From: an uncultured Bacilli bacterium
GTDB taxonomy: Bacteria; Bacillota_I; Bacilli_A; RF39; UBA660
Direction: 5' to 3'
DNA: 16,661 nt
Assembly: GCA_948874605.1 (NCBI GenBank)
Contig: CAQRXS010000014.1
Span: forward strand, 1-16,661
In this document: piece by piece, positions 1 to 6,854 of the stretch
Layout of the letters: every line of letters begins with the position of its first letter
Numbering within the stretch: the first letter of the stretch is position 1
Position numbers and translations under genes: made by a program
The notes under the pieces: generated by a model
What the model was told of the DNA's origin: nothing
Database searches by the model: none
The model's input: the letters and a program-made list of their open reading frames with translations, nothing else

Positions 1-132
1 GATTATATAACTGCTGCTTATATCAAATACATTAAGATTAAAAATAAGGAATATATTTGCTTTGCAAGTGATGAAAAAGAGCCTTTAGTTTATATTGTAT
101 GTGATAGTATAAACTATGAAGAATTAAGATAA
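1..132 (+). CDS. 3' end of an unidentified gene
   Basis: An open frame enters from the left edge and gives 43 residues before a TAA stop at 130-132. It reads DYITAAYIKY at the visible start and ends in NYEELR. The tail is rich in Lys, Ile and Tyr and looks like ordinary soluble protein. No start is in the window and no family can be recognised. The Ile codons (mostly ATA and ATT) and overall AT richness match the next gene. An AT-only inverted repeat follows the stop at 138-194. Confidence 0.5.
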   Translation, partial: DYITAAYIKYIKIKNKEYICFASDEKEPLVYIVCDSINYEELR

Positions 133-137
133 TCTCA

Positions 138-194
138 AAATAAAAAGTATTTATTGCGTGATAACTAAAATATAATGATTCCTACTTTTTATTT
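138..194. repeat. 12-bp perfect inverted repeat around a -10-like box
   Basis: Positions 138-149 (aaataaaaagta) are the exact reverse complement of 183-194 (tactttttattt). The 33 bases between them contain TATAAT at 171-176. The arms are almost all A/T, so a hairpin would be weak. It could be a poor terminator for the partial gene at 1-132, or an operator-like palindrome around the promoter of the phosphoesterase gene. The bases are certain and the function is a guess. Confidence 0.4.
171..176 (+). promoter_or_regulatory. possible -10 box for the phosphoesterase gene
   Basis: A perfect TATAAT lies about 80 bases before the phosphoesterase start. No TTGACA-like hexamer sits at 16-18 bases (148-153 is tattta), and the nearby TTGCGT at 154-159 is only 11 bases away. 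There is no TG extension. In DNA this AT-rich the match may be chance. Confidence 0.3.
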
Positions 195-253
195 ATTAAA
201 GATTTATAAAATTTTGTAAGAAATCAACAGCATTATAAGAAATGGAGTTTTTT

Positions 254-1093
254 ATGGAAAAATTAGCAATCATATCAGATGTTCATGGAAATTTAGAAGC
301 ATTAACAACTGTTCTAAAAGATATAAAAAAAAGAAATTGCAATAAAATAATATGTTTAGGAGATATAATTTTTAAGGGAAAGTTTTCAAATGAATGTGTT
401 GAATTAGTTCAAAAGAATTGTGATGTTGTATTGCGTGGTAATTGTGATGATTATTTTACTAAAGAACATAATTTAGCTATGTTAAATGAACAAGATAAGC
501 AAGAAATGTTAAATTTTAAAAAAGAGCTAACTCCTAAAAATATAGAATACTTATCCAATTTGCCATTTTGCCATGAATTTTATTTGAGTGGTAGGCTTGT
601 AAGAGTTTTTCATGCTGGACCAGATTCAATATATAATTATTCTAATACCAGTATGTACGGTGCTATTGATAAAAAATATAAAATGTTTGAACCTAATATT
701 CTGACTCTTTCTGATAACGTTGCTGATATAATCGTTTATGGGCATATACACACACAAACAATGAGCAAAATGTATAATCGCACATTAGTCTGCTGTGGTA
801 GTATTGGAAATAATCTAGACTATATCAGAAATGATCATAAAGATGGCAATGTTTTAAATACAACTTGTATTAATTATGTTATATTAGAAGGGAATTTAAA
901 TTCTAAAGAATATGGTGCTATAGATATTAACTTTATTCAAGTTCCATATAACATAGATAAAGAATTAGAAGCTAGTAAAAATATAACAAAAAGCGATTCC
1001 CTTTACTTTGAATTAAAGCATGGGAAGTATCGCGATTCTAAAAAAATAAATCATATATTAATGAATGACGGAATAGATATTAATAGTATTTAA
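254..1093 (+). CDS. calcineurin-like metallophosphoesterase
   Basis: Probably a metal-dependent cytoplasmic phosphoesterase of 279 residues, of the YfcE/MJ0936-like type (Metallophos_2). The ordered motifs are all visible: SDVHGN at residues 8-13, LGDI at 35-38, RGNCDD at 61-66, a His in VFHAGPD near 120, and YGHIHTQ near 162-168. These supply the two-metal site. The substrate cannot be read from sequence; relatives hydrolyse phosphodiesters or cyclic nucleotides, and some act as protein or dinucleotide phosphatases. A slightly upstream ATG at 242 is less likely as the start, because the sequence tggag at 243-247 sits six bases before the ATG at 254 as a ribosome site. The gene stands alone between spacers and has its own terminator. 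Its Ile codons lean to ATA, unlike the central housekeeping genes. Confidence 0.85.
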   Translation: MEKLAIISDVHGNLEALTTVLKDIKKRNCNKIICLGDIIFKGKFSNECVELVQKNCDVVLRGNCDDYFTKEHNLAMLNEQDKQEMLNFKKELTPKNIEYLSNLPFCHEFYLSGRLVRVFHAGPDSIYNYSNTSMYGAIDKKYKMFEPNILTLSDNVADIIVYGHIHTQTMSKMYNRTLVCCGSIGNNLDYIRNDHKDGNVLNTTCINYVILEGNLNSKEYGAIDINFIQVPYNIDKELEASKNITKSDSLYFELKHGKYRDSKKINHILMNDGIDINSI

Positions 1094-1134
1094 TGAACAA
1101 AAAACGGATTGATTATAAAACCGATAATAAACTT

Positions 1135-1168
1135 AAAGAGCAATTATATTAAGTATTTGCTTTTTTTT
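1135..1168 (+). terminator. rho-independent terminator after the phosphoesterase
   Basis: Arms at 1135-1143 (aaagagcaa) and 1157-1165 (ttgcttttt) pair over nine positions with one G-T wobble. The loop is 13 bases, and the run of eight T at 1161-1168 overlaps the 3' arm. It lies 42 bases after the stop and separates this gene from the spoVA operon. Confidence 0.65.
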
Positions 1169-1218
1169 AGTTGAAGTTAAGAATTGTAATTTTCTAATAT
1201 AGAAGATTTAATATTTTG

Positions 1219-1248
1219 GTATATTTTTTTATTTTTCCAATCATACTA
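1219..1248 (+). promoter_or_regulatory. sigma-G (forespore) promoter of spoVACDE
   Basis: GTATA at 1219-1223 and CATACTA at 1242-1248 are separated by exactly 18 bases. Both match the sigma-G consensus taken from B. subtilis (-35 GHATR, -10 CATnHTA) without mismatch, and the spoVA operon is a classic sigma-G target. Transcription would start around 1254-1256, on top of the SD GGAGGG (1254-1259). The mRNA leader would therefore be only about ten bases. No sigma-A-like alternative is visible in the 60 bases before spoVAC. Confidence 0.75.
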
Positions 1249-1265
1249 CTTTTGGAGGGAATTCT

Positions 1266-1703
1266 ATGAATAAAGAAGAATATCAAAAATTAGTGGAAGA
1301 ACATACACCAAAAGAGAAAAAATTAAAAAATGCTATTATTGCTTTTCTTGTGGGAGGCGCTATTGGTTTTCTAGGACAAGTAATCGTGACAATTTTTCAA
1401 ACTAGTTTTGGAATGGAAGCCCCAGAGTCTTATGTATGGCTTTGTGTATTAGTTATTTTAATTTCCTGTGTTTTAACATCTTTAGGCTTTTTTGATAACT
1501 GGGTAAGTAAATGTAAAGCAGGCCTATTTCTACCAACTACGGGTTTTGCTCATTCTGTGACAAGTTCTGCTTTAGATTATCGACGTGATGGATTTATTAC
1601 TGGATTAGGGTCTAATTTCTTTAAACTCGCTGGAAGTGTTATTCTTTATGGAATTATAAGTGCGTTTTTTTTGGCAGTGCTAGGGGTGATTATTTATGGC
1701 TAG
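1266..1703 (+). CDS. spoVAC: stage V sporulation protein AC (SpoVAC)
   Basis: An inner-membrane subunit of the SpoVA channel that moves Ca-dipicolinic acid into the forespore and releases it at germination. In B. subtilis SpoVAC behaves as a mechanosensitive channel. The 145 residues are close to the usual length of about 150. A charged N-terminus (HTPKEKKLKNA) precedes three hydrophobic stretches at about residues 23-45, 54-76 and 120-143. The middle loop carries the family-like segment CKAGLFLPTTGFAHSVTSSA (residues 83-102). GGAGGG six bases before the ATG supports the start. It is the first gene of spoVAC-AD-AE and overlaps spoVAD by eight bases. Expression in the forespore is expected from the sigma-G promoter just upstream. 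Confidence 0.93.
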   Translation: MNKEEYQKLVEEHTPKEKKLKNAIIAFLVGGAIGFLGQVIVTIFQTSFGMEAPESYVWLCVLVILISCVLTSLGFFDNWVSKCKAGLFLPTTGFAHSVTSSALDYRRDGFITGLGSNFFKLAGSVILYGIISAFFLAVLGVIIYG

Positions 1704-2676
1704 TAAAAAATTAAGTAACATTTATATTAAAGATGCTTTTAGTATTGCTGGTCCAGTTGAAAAGCGTGGAAGTGTTCAAAACTATGATTTGACAATGGAT
1801 GATTATTACTATAAGACTAAAACTTTTGAGCAAGCTGAAATTAAAATGCAACAAGTTGTTATTGATAATTTATTACGAAAGAATCACTTGCTTCATAGTG
1901 ATATCGATTTATTGGTAGGTGGAGATTTATCAAATCAAATTAGTGTCACAAGTTATTCGGCTGCAAAGTATAATATTCCATTTTTGGGAGTATATTCTGC
2001 ATGTGCGTCTTTTGTTGAAAGTTTGATTGTTGCTTCTGAGATTATGGAAGGCAAGAAAAAAGGAAATTGTATCTGCGTGACTTCTTCTCATAATTTGGCA
2101 GCTGAAAAGCAATTTCGCTTTCCAACAGAATATGGGGCACCTAAGCCAAATACCACAACATTTACGGCAACTGGTTCAGTGTCAGTATTAATTACAAAAG
2201 AACAATCTAACATTAAATTAGAGAGTTATACTATAGGTTCTATAACTGATATGGGTGTAAAAGATGCAACGCATATGGGTGCAGTTATGGCTCCAGCCGC
2301 AGCTGAAGTTATTTATAATCATTTAAGAGAAATGAATCGTACTGCGGATTATTATGATTTAATTTTAACTGGTGATTTGGGTTGTATTGGGGTTAATATT
2401 TTAAAAGAATATTTGAAAAGAACGCATGGCATTCGTTTGAAAAATCATATGGATGCAGGATGTGAATTATATTTGAAAAGTCAAGAAGAAACTTATGCTG
2501 GCGCGAGTGGGCCAGTGGCATTACCTCTTTATTTGTTTAATAAAATTTTAAAGCCAAAAAAAGCTCAGAAAATTTTGATTGTTGGTACTGGCTCATTGCA
2601 TAACGTGTTTTTTGTAAATCAACAATTATCAATACCAGCAGTTGCCCATGCAGTAAGTTTGGAGGTGTCATTATGA
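1696..2676 (+). CDS. spoVAD: stage V sporulation protein AD (SpoVAD), DPA-binding
   Basis: A soluble or peripheral subunit of the SpoVA complex with a thiolase-like fold that binds dipicolinic acid directly. At 326 residues it is slightly shorter than the B. subtilis protein (about 338). Strongly recognisable blocks are LLVGGDLSNQ (72-81), VYSACASFVES (99-109), TSSHNLAAEKQFRFPTEYG (129-147), MGAVMAPAAAEVI (194-206) and RTADYYDLILTGDL. The Asp in GGDL and the His near residue 209 lie in the regions where DPA-contact residues were mapped in B. subtilis; this alignment is by eye. The ATG overlaps the end of spoVAC, and aggggtgat at 1682-1690 serves as the ribosome site. The last four bases overlap spoVAE, which suggests translational coupling. 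Confidence 0.95.
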   Translation: MASKKLSNIYIKDAFSIAGPVEKRGSVQNYDLTMDDYYYKTKTFEQAEIKMQQVVIDNLLRKNHLLHSDIDLLVGGDLSNQISVTSYSAAKYNIPFLGVYSACASFVESLIVASEIMEGKKKGNCICVTSSHNLAAEKQFRFPTEYGAPKPNTTTFTATGSVSVLITKEQSNIKLESYTIGSITDMGVKDATHMGAVMAPAAAEVIYNHLREMNRTADYYDLILTGDLGCIGVNILKEYLKRTHGIRLKNHMDAGCELYLKSQEETYAGASGPVALPLYLFNKILKPKKAQKILIVGTGSLHNVFFVNQQLSIPAVAHAVSLEVSL

Positions 2677-3023
2677 TATTTTTAAATGCGTTTTTACTTG
2701 CAGGAACCTTTTGTCTTATCGCTCAAATTATTCTTGATAATACTAAGTTAACTCCTGGACATATCACCTCTGGTTTTACAGCTCTTGGGGCATTATTATC
2801 TTTTTTAGGTATTTATGATAAGCTAATCGATTGGGGTGGAGCCGGAGCTACTGTAATCATTTCTAACTTTGGACATATGCTTTATTTAGGAGCCATGGAA
2901 GGATTTCATGAGGCAGGAGTCATGGGGCTATTCTCAGGACTTCTTGTGAAAAGTTCGGCCGCAATTGCGAGTGTAGTTGTATTCGCTTTTGTACTTTCTT
3001 TAATATTTAAACCTCGAAATTAA
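2673..3023 (+). CDS. spoVAE: stage V sporulation protein AE (SpoVAEb)
   Basis: A small integral membrane subunit of the DPA channel, of the SpoVAEb type. The 116 residues fit the usual length. The first helix spans about residues 2-22 and the next about 33-50. The region GGAGATVIISNFGHMLYLGA (55-74) and the following GFHEAGVMGLFSGLLVKSSA carry the family pattern, and a last helix covers about 95-112. The start overlaps the spoVAD stop as ATGA, and GGAGGTG precedes it. The operon ends here: there is no spoVAA, AB, AEa or AF, so this is the minimal C-D-E set typical of clostridia. A hairpin with a T-tract begins at the stop codon. Confidence 0.93.
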   Translation: MIFLNAFLLAGTFCLIAQIILDNTKLTPGHITSGFTALGALLSFLGIYDKLIDWGGAGATVIISNFGHMLYLGAMEGFHEAGVMGLFSGLLVKSSAAIASVVVFAFVLSLIFKPRN

Positions 3024-3052
3024 AAAAGGAATGGATTTCTATTTCTTTTTTT
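3022..3052 (+). terminator. terminator of spoVACDE
   Basis: Arms at 3022-3031 (aaaaaaggaa) and 3043-3052 (ttcttttttt) pair over ten positions with one G-T wobble, and the loop is 11 bases. The 5' arm begins inside the spoVAE stop codon. The T-tract runs straight into the TG of the next gene's extended -10. The hairpin is AT-rich, so it is probably leaky. Confidence 0.5.
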
Positions 3053-3060
3053 GTTATAAT
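3052..3060 (+). promoter_or_regulatory. extended -10 promoter for the 3085-4050 gene
   Basis: TGTTATAAT is a perfect extended -10 (TGnTATAAT). The -35 region is only the T-rich arm of the preceding hairpin, with no TTGACA. Transcription would start near 3067, leaving a leader of about 18 bases containing the ribosome site aaagggtga (3072-3080). Confidence 0.6.
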
Positions 3061-3084
3061 ATTTTTGAATTAAAGGGTGATACT

Positions 3085-4050
3085 ATGGCAAAAAAAAAGA
3101 AGGAAAATGTTGTAATTTCAAATACACCGCTTGTACCAACGACGATTGGTGTGATTGAAACAAAGGAAAGTGGGCCTATTTTTGCAATTGTTTGGATTCT
3201 AATTTTTGTTGTAGGTATTGTCTTACTTCCGTATATCACAGAATGGGTAAATAGTGGCACTATGCCAGTATTTAATTCGAAACCTTCTGAGTCTGAGAAA
3301 AATCCTAGTGAGGAACCAGAAGCACCAGTCGAAATAGAATATATTGAACTAAAAAATGATTCTGTAGTGACTGTTGAAAAATTTGATTTTAAAAGTTTTG
3401 AAATTAATAAAGCTTTGCGAACTTTGAATTTAGAAATTACCAATAAAGGTGGCAAGTCAACATTATTTAAAGAAAAAAATTATTATATAGAGCTTTATAC
3501 TTCTGAAAAATTATTGTTACAACGTATAAAAATCGCTTCAGATGAGATTATTACGACGCAGCAATATAGTTATGATATTTCAAAATCTTTTGAAAATGGG
3601 GATGCTGCATTAATTGCAATTATTGAAAAAGAAGATAAAGATTATCCTCAAGTCGTGTTAAGAGAAAATGTGAATGGGGCACCTGTTCTTACTTGTTCTA
3701 AAGATTCAACATCTCTCACTTATGAATTTGAGAAAGATGAAGAAGAGAATAAACTTTATTTAGTGAAGATTTCTGAATCGACAACATATATGGAAAATAC
3801 GACGGAAGATTATGATATGGTTTTACAAGATAATACAGTATTAAATGGTGTTTTTGGTGGGATTTCGGGGATTAAGTCTGAATTGGTACCAATTCGTAAT
3901 GGATTTCGATTTAACACGGAAGTGGATTTAAAGACTATAATTCGCAGTAACTTAGATCGCTATTTTAATAAACCTACGTATTATTTGAAGGATACAGAGG
4001 CTAAAACAATTTCTTTTGAATTAGATGCATCTGGATATTCTTGCAATTAA
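3085..4050 (+). CDS. single-pass membrane protein of unknown function
   Basis: Not recognised. The 321 residues start with a Lys-rich stretch (MAKKKKENVV), followed by a Thr/Val/Ile segment and one strong hydrophobic helix at about residues 31-51 (IFAIVWILIFVVGIVLLPYI). An acidic Pro/Glu/Ser linker follows (about 64-84). The remaining ~235 residues are predicted to lie outside the membrane, with alternating hydrophobic strand-like patterns. The topology is probably N-in, C-out. The frame stays open upstream to 3031, but that start would lie inside the terminator/promoter and encodes an implausible Phe-rich leader. The ATG at 3085 follows aaagggtga and is preferred. The gene sits alone between spoVACDE and scpAB, with its own promoter and terminator. 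A sporulation or envelope role is possible only by location. Confidence 0.8.
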   Translation: MAKKKKENVVISNTPLVPTTIGVIETKESGPIFAIVWILIFVVGIVLLPYITEWVNSGTMPVFNSKPSESEKNPSEEPEAPVEIEYIELKNDSVVTVEKFDFKSFEINKALRTLNLEITNKGGKSTLFKEKNYYIELYTSEKLLLQRIKIASDEIITTQQYSYDISKSFENGDAALIAIIEKEDKDYPQVVLRENVNGAPVLTCSKDSTSLTYEFEKDEEENKLYLVKISESTTYMENTTEDYDMVLQDNTVLNGVFGGISGIKSELVPIRNGFRFNTEVDLKTIIRSNLDRYFNKPTYYLKDTEAKTISFELDASGYSCN

Positions 4051-4071
4051 AGGACATTTTTGTCTTTTTTT
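4049..4071 (+). terminator. terminator before scpA
   Basis: aaaggaca (4049-4056) and tgtctttt (4061-4068) pair over eight positions with one G-T wobble around a four-T loop. The T run goes to 4071. It starts in the stop codon of the preceding gene. Confidence 0.7.
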
Positions 4072-4084
4072 CTTTGGGTATTTT

Positions 4085-4093
4085 TGATACAAT
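4085..4093 (+). promoter_or_regulatory. extended -10 promoter of scpAB
   Basis: TGATACAAT matches TGnTATAAT with one change. No clear -35 is present; the expected place (about 4065-4070) is the T-tract of the terminator. The leader before scpA would be about 20 bases. Confidence 0.5.
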
Positions 4094-4121
4094 GAGAGTG
4101 AGAATGATAGAAGTGATGATT

Positions 4122-4847
4122 ATGGATTACAATATACATTTAGAGAATTTTGATGGACCGCTGGATTTGTTACTCCATTTTGTTCGGCAGACAAAACTGG
4201 ATATTTATGAAATTAATATGAGTGAGATTATTGAAAATTATCTTTCTTATATCAAAACTTTGCAATATCTTAATATTGATATTGGTGGAGAGTTCTTATT
4301 AATGGCATCTAGTTTGGTACATTTAAAAAGTAAGAAGTTAATCGGGAAAACGGTAGAAGAAGAGACTACAGAAGATGAATATAATATTACCAGTGAAGAA
4401 GATTTAAAAAATAAAATTATTGAATATGAAAAATATAAAACACTTTCTCAAGAACTTCAAACATTGGAAGAAAAAAGAAATCAAATATATACAAAATTAC
4501 CAGAAAATTTAAAAAATTATCAAAGACAGGCTGAACTTATTAATGATGGTTTAACTATTGATGATTTAGTGCAAGCTCTTTTAAATATTGAAGCGAGAAT
4601 TCATTATAAAGAACCTGTTGAAACGAAAATAACGCGAAAAGAAATAAGTGTAGGAGATCGAGTTAATAGAATTAGAGATTATTTGAAAATTAAGAGACGT
4701 TGTCATTTTGAGGAGCTTTTTGAAATTCCTAAAAGAGATTATATTATCGCGACTTTTTTGGCTATTTTAGAAATGAGTAAAGCAATGGAATTGCGTATTT
4801 TTCAAGAAGAAAATTTTAATCAAATTGAAGTGGAGGCATTGTTATGA
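4122..4847 (+). CDS. scpA: segregation and condensation protein A (ScpA)
   Basis: The kleisin subunit of the bacterial SMC-ScpAB condensin. It bridges the SMC heads and is needed for chromosome compaction and segregation. The 241-residue protein begins MDYNIHLENFDGPLDLLLHF, the family's hallmark N-terminus. It continues with the DIYEI and YLSYIKTL helices, the LLMASSLVHLKSKKLIG block, an acidic linker, a coiled-coil-like central part, and a C-terminal winged-helix segment (RRCHFEELF...IIATFLAILEM). In-frame ATGs exist upstream, but the ATG at 4122 gives the conserved N-terminus and follows agaagtgat (4109-4117). It overlaps scpB by four bases, so the two are translationally coupled. Confidence 0.95.
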   Translation: MDYNIHLENFDGPLDLLLHFVRQTKLDIYEINMSEIIENYLSYIKTLQYLNIDIGGEFLLMASSLVHLKSKKLIGKTVEEETTEDEYNITSEEDLKNKIIEYEKYKTLSQELQTLEEKRNQIYTKLPENLKNYQRQAELINDGLTIDDLVQALLNIEARIHYKEPVETKITRKEISVGDRVNRIRDYLKIKRRCHFEELFEIPKRDYIIATFLAILEMSKAMELRIFQEENFNQIEVEALL

Positions 4848-5413
4848 ATTTAGAAGGGGTATTAGAAGGACTTTTATTTATTCAAGGAGATGAAGGGGTT
4901 ACTTTAGAAGATATTTGCAAAATATTAGAAGTGGATATGGATAAAGCAAAAGAATTATTGCTGAAATTAAAACATTCTTATGAGCAAAATAATCGAGGAG
5001 TACGAATTCATTTTTTAGGCGAGTCTTTTAAACTTACTACGAAAGAGGAACACCGTGCTTTTTATCAAAAACTTTCGATGACACCTGAAAACAATACTCT
5101 AAGTCCAGCAGCTTTAGAGGTTTTAGCGATTATTGCCTATAACGCGCCTATCACTCGAGTTGAAGTGGATGAAATGCGTGGGCTTTCTTCGGATTATACG
5201 ATGCGTAAATTACTTGCGAAAGGATTAATTAAAGAAGCTGGAAAAAGCACTATGCCAGGGCATCCTACTCTTTATAAAACAACACAAGAATTTTTAGATT
5301 ATTTTGGACTTGCAACTTTAGAAGATTTGCCTCAAATAAAATCTGAGGAAAAGTTAGAAGAACGAACAGAATTGTTTACTTCGATTTATAAAGAAAAAGA
5401 AGAAGTAAGTTAA
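4844..5413 (+). CDS. scpB: segregation and condensation protein B (ScpB)
   Basis: The second non-SMC condensin subunit; it dimerises through winged-helix domains and binds ScpA. The 189 residues are in the family range. Recognisable parts are LEGVLEGLLFIQGDEGVTLE at the N-terminus, the SPAALEVLAIIAYNAPITR block near residues 86-104 and the RGLSSDYTMRKLLAKGLIKE helix-turn-helix (about 110-129). The GHPTLYKTT and FLDYFGLATLEDLP motif follows. GTGGAGG precedes the ATG at a good distance. A hairpin terminator follows ten bases after the stop, so scpAB is a two-gene unit. Confidence 0.95.
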   Translation: MNLEGVLEGLLFIQGDEGVTLEDICKILEVDMDKAKELLLKLKHSYEQNNRGVRIHFLGESFKLTTKEEHRAFYQKLSMTPENNTLSPAALEVLAIIAYNAPITRVEVDEMRGLSSDYTMRKLLAKGLIKEAGKSTMPGHPTLYKTTQEFLDYFGLATLEDLPQIKSEEKLEERTELFTSIYKEKEEVS

Positions 5414-5421
5414 AACATATG

Positions 5422-5446
5422 ACTCAATTTAAAGTTGAGTATTTTT
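5422..5446 (+). terminator. terminator of scpAB
   Basis: A perfect six-base stem, ACTCAA (5422-5427) with TTGAGT (5435-5440), encloses a seven-base loop. It is followed by atttttatt. The stem is short and the T-tract imperfect, so read-through is plausible. Confidence 0.6.
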
Positions 5447-5467
5447 ATTATATAAGTTTATTTTTTG

Positions 5468-5476
5468 TGGTAAAAT
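5468..5476 (+). promoter_or_regulatory. extended -10 promoter of the trmD operon
   Basis: TGGTAAAAT matches TGnTATAAT with one mismatch and lies just before the first gene of the long housekeeping operon. A weak ttatat at 5448-5453 is 17 bases upstream. The identical nine bases serve as the putative -10 of the minus-strand phosphohexomutase gene (13413-13421). Confidence 0.5.
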
Positions 5477-5493
5477 ACGTGTAGGTGATGACT

Positions 5494-6126
5494 TTGACAG
5501 TAGAATTAAATCAGTTGGAAATTCAAGTGGAAATCATACGAAAACAAAATAAAAATGTTTATATGCGGTTTAAGGATTCTAAGCATCTTATCGTGACTTG
5601 TAATCGCCTTGTTAGTGAGAGGAAGATTAGTAAGATTATAGAAAGAAACAAAAAAGCTTTGGAAAAAATGCAAAGTATGAAAGAGAGTGAAGAAAAAAAA
5701 GATATTTTCTTTCAGTATTTAGGAAAATCCTATACTAGAATTTTTGATGGAGAAACAAAGGAAGTTACTTTCTTATCTGATAACGTAATCGCGAAAGATA
5801 AAAAAACATTAGATAATTTTTACAAAAAAGAATGTTTAAGAGTATTTACCAATGAAGTAAATCGCATATTGCCTTATTTTGATAATATTCCCAAATTTAC
5901 TTTAAAAATTCGTTCTATGAAAACTAGGTGGGGTGTAAATAATATAACGAAAAAAACAATTACTTTGAACAGTGAGCTTTTAAAAAAAGAAATCGATTTA
6001 TTAGATTATGTTATTATTCATGAGTTGTGTCATTTTTATGAGGCAAATCATAGTTCAAGGTTTTGGGCTCATGTTGAACAATATTATCCGAAATATAAAG
6101 AAGCTAGAAAGAGGTTAAGAGCATGA
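5494..6126 (+). CDS. YgjP-like zinc metallopeptidase-fold protein (DUF45/M48)
   Basis: A member of the YgjP/DUF45 family (210 residues from the chosen start), usually annotated as an M48-type metalloprotease. The zinc motif HELCH is at residues 176-180 with a third-ligand region EANHSSRFW just after. The family block TRWGVNN...ITLNSELL (about 144-162) precedes it. The biological substrate is not settled for this family. Start choice: a GTG at 5485 and an ATG at 5488 lie on the sequence taggtgatg, which is itself the best ribosome site. The TTG at 5494 sits six bases after AGGTG and is therefore preferred; an ATG start at 5488 would add only two residues. It is the first gene of an operon and overlaps the RNA methyltransferase gene as ATGA. 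Confidence 0.85.
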   Translation: MTVELNQLEIQVEIIRKQNKNVYMRFKDSKHLIVTCNRLVSERKISKIIERNKKALEKMQSMKESEEKKDIFFQYLGKSYTRIFDGETKEVTFLSDNVIAKDKKTLDNFYKKECLRVFTNEVNRILPYFDNIPKFTLKIRSMKTRWGVNNITKKTITLNSELLKKEIDLLDYVIIHELCHFYEANHSSRFWAHVEQYYPKYKEARKRLRA

Positions 6127-6854
6127 TTATAATTTCATCTTTACAAAATGAAAATGTTAAGCATTGGTGTAAATTAAAACAAAAGAAATATCGTGATCAA
6201 AAAAATATGTTTCTTGTCGAAGACGAACATCTTGTGCAGGAAGCAATTAAAAATGATTGTGTTTTAGAAATTATTACTTCCGAGTCAAAAGAATTTGCTT
6301 ATAAAACTTATTTTGTAACAAAAGAAATTCTAAAAAAAATAAGTGAGCAAGAAACACCACCAAAGATAATAGCTGTTTGCCAAAAATTAACAGAAAGAGA
6401 TATTGAAGGACCTGCTATCTTTTTAGATGGTCTTCAAGACCCAGGTAATCTTGGAACGATTATTCGAAGTGCTCTTGCTTTTGATATTCCTAATATTATT
6501 TTAAATGAAAATACTGTGGATTTATATAATCCTAAGGTAATTCGAAGTACCGAAGGAATGCTTTTTGCAGTTAATGTAGTTCGGAAAAATACAAGTGATT
6601 GTCTCGAATTTTTAAAACAAAAAAATTATCAAATTATTGGGACGGATGTACAAGATGGTATAGACATAGAAAATTTAGAACTTTCAGGCAATGTTGTCTT
6701 TGTTATTGGTAGCGAAGGAAAGGGTATCACTAAATCAAGGGATTACTGTGATGCGTTTATAAAAATTCCAATGAATAAGTCTTGTGAATCTTTAAATGCT
6801 AGTGTATCCGCAAGTATAATTATGTATGAATATCAAAGGAGGAGTAGTAAATGA
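6123..6854 (+). CDS. TrmH/SpoU-family RNA 2'-O-methyltransferase
   Basis: An AdoMet-dependent SPOUT-class enzyme that methylates ribose 2'-OH in rRNA or tRNA; 243 residues, similar in layout to YsgA and RlmB. The N-terminal ~90 residues form the SpoU substrate-binding domain (NVKHWCKLKQKKYRDQKNMF, then LVEDEHLVQEAI). The catalytic domain shows motif 1 LQDPGNLGTIIRSA (104-117), motif 2 IGSEGKGI (195-202) and motif 3 IPMNKSCESLNASVSASI (215-232), which form the trefoil knot and cofactor pocket. The exact RNA target cannot be told. It overlaps both neighbours by four bases, in a run of genes concerned with RNA modification. Confidence 0.9.
   Translation: MIIISSLQNENVKHWCKLKQKKYRDQKNMFLVEDEHLVQEAIKNDCVLEIITSESKEFAYKTYFVTKEILKKISEQETPPKIIAVCQKLTERDIEGPAIFLDGLQDPGNLGTIIRSALAFDIPNIILNENTVDLYNPKVIRSTEGMLFAVNVVRKNTSDCLEFLKQKNYQIIGTDVQDGIDIENLELSGNVVFVIGSEGKGITKSRDYCDAFIKIPMNKSCESLNASVSASIIMYEYQRRSSK

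Noticed and set aside
154..176. TTGCGT...TATAAT read as a full sigma-A promoter
   Set aside because: The spacer is only 11 bases, far from the 16-18 needed.
3054..3455. Long open frame on the minus strand inside the membrane-protein gene
   Set aside because: It is antisense to a better frame, has no ribosome site, and its Phe/Ser-rich composition is what AT-rich codons give in reverse.
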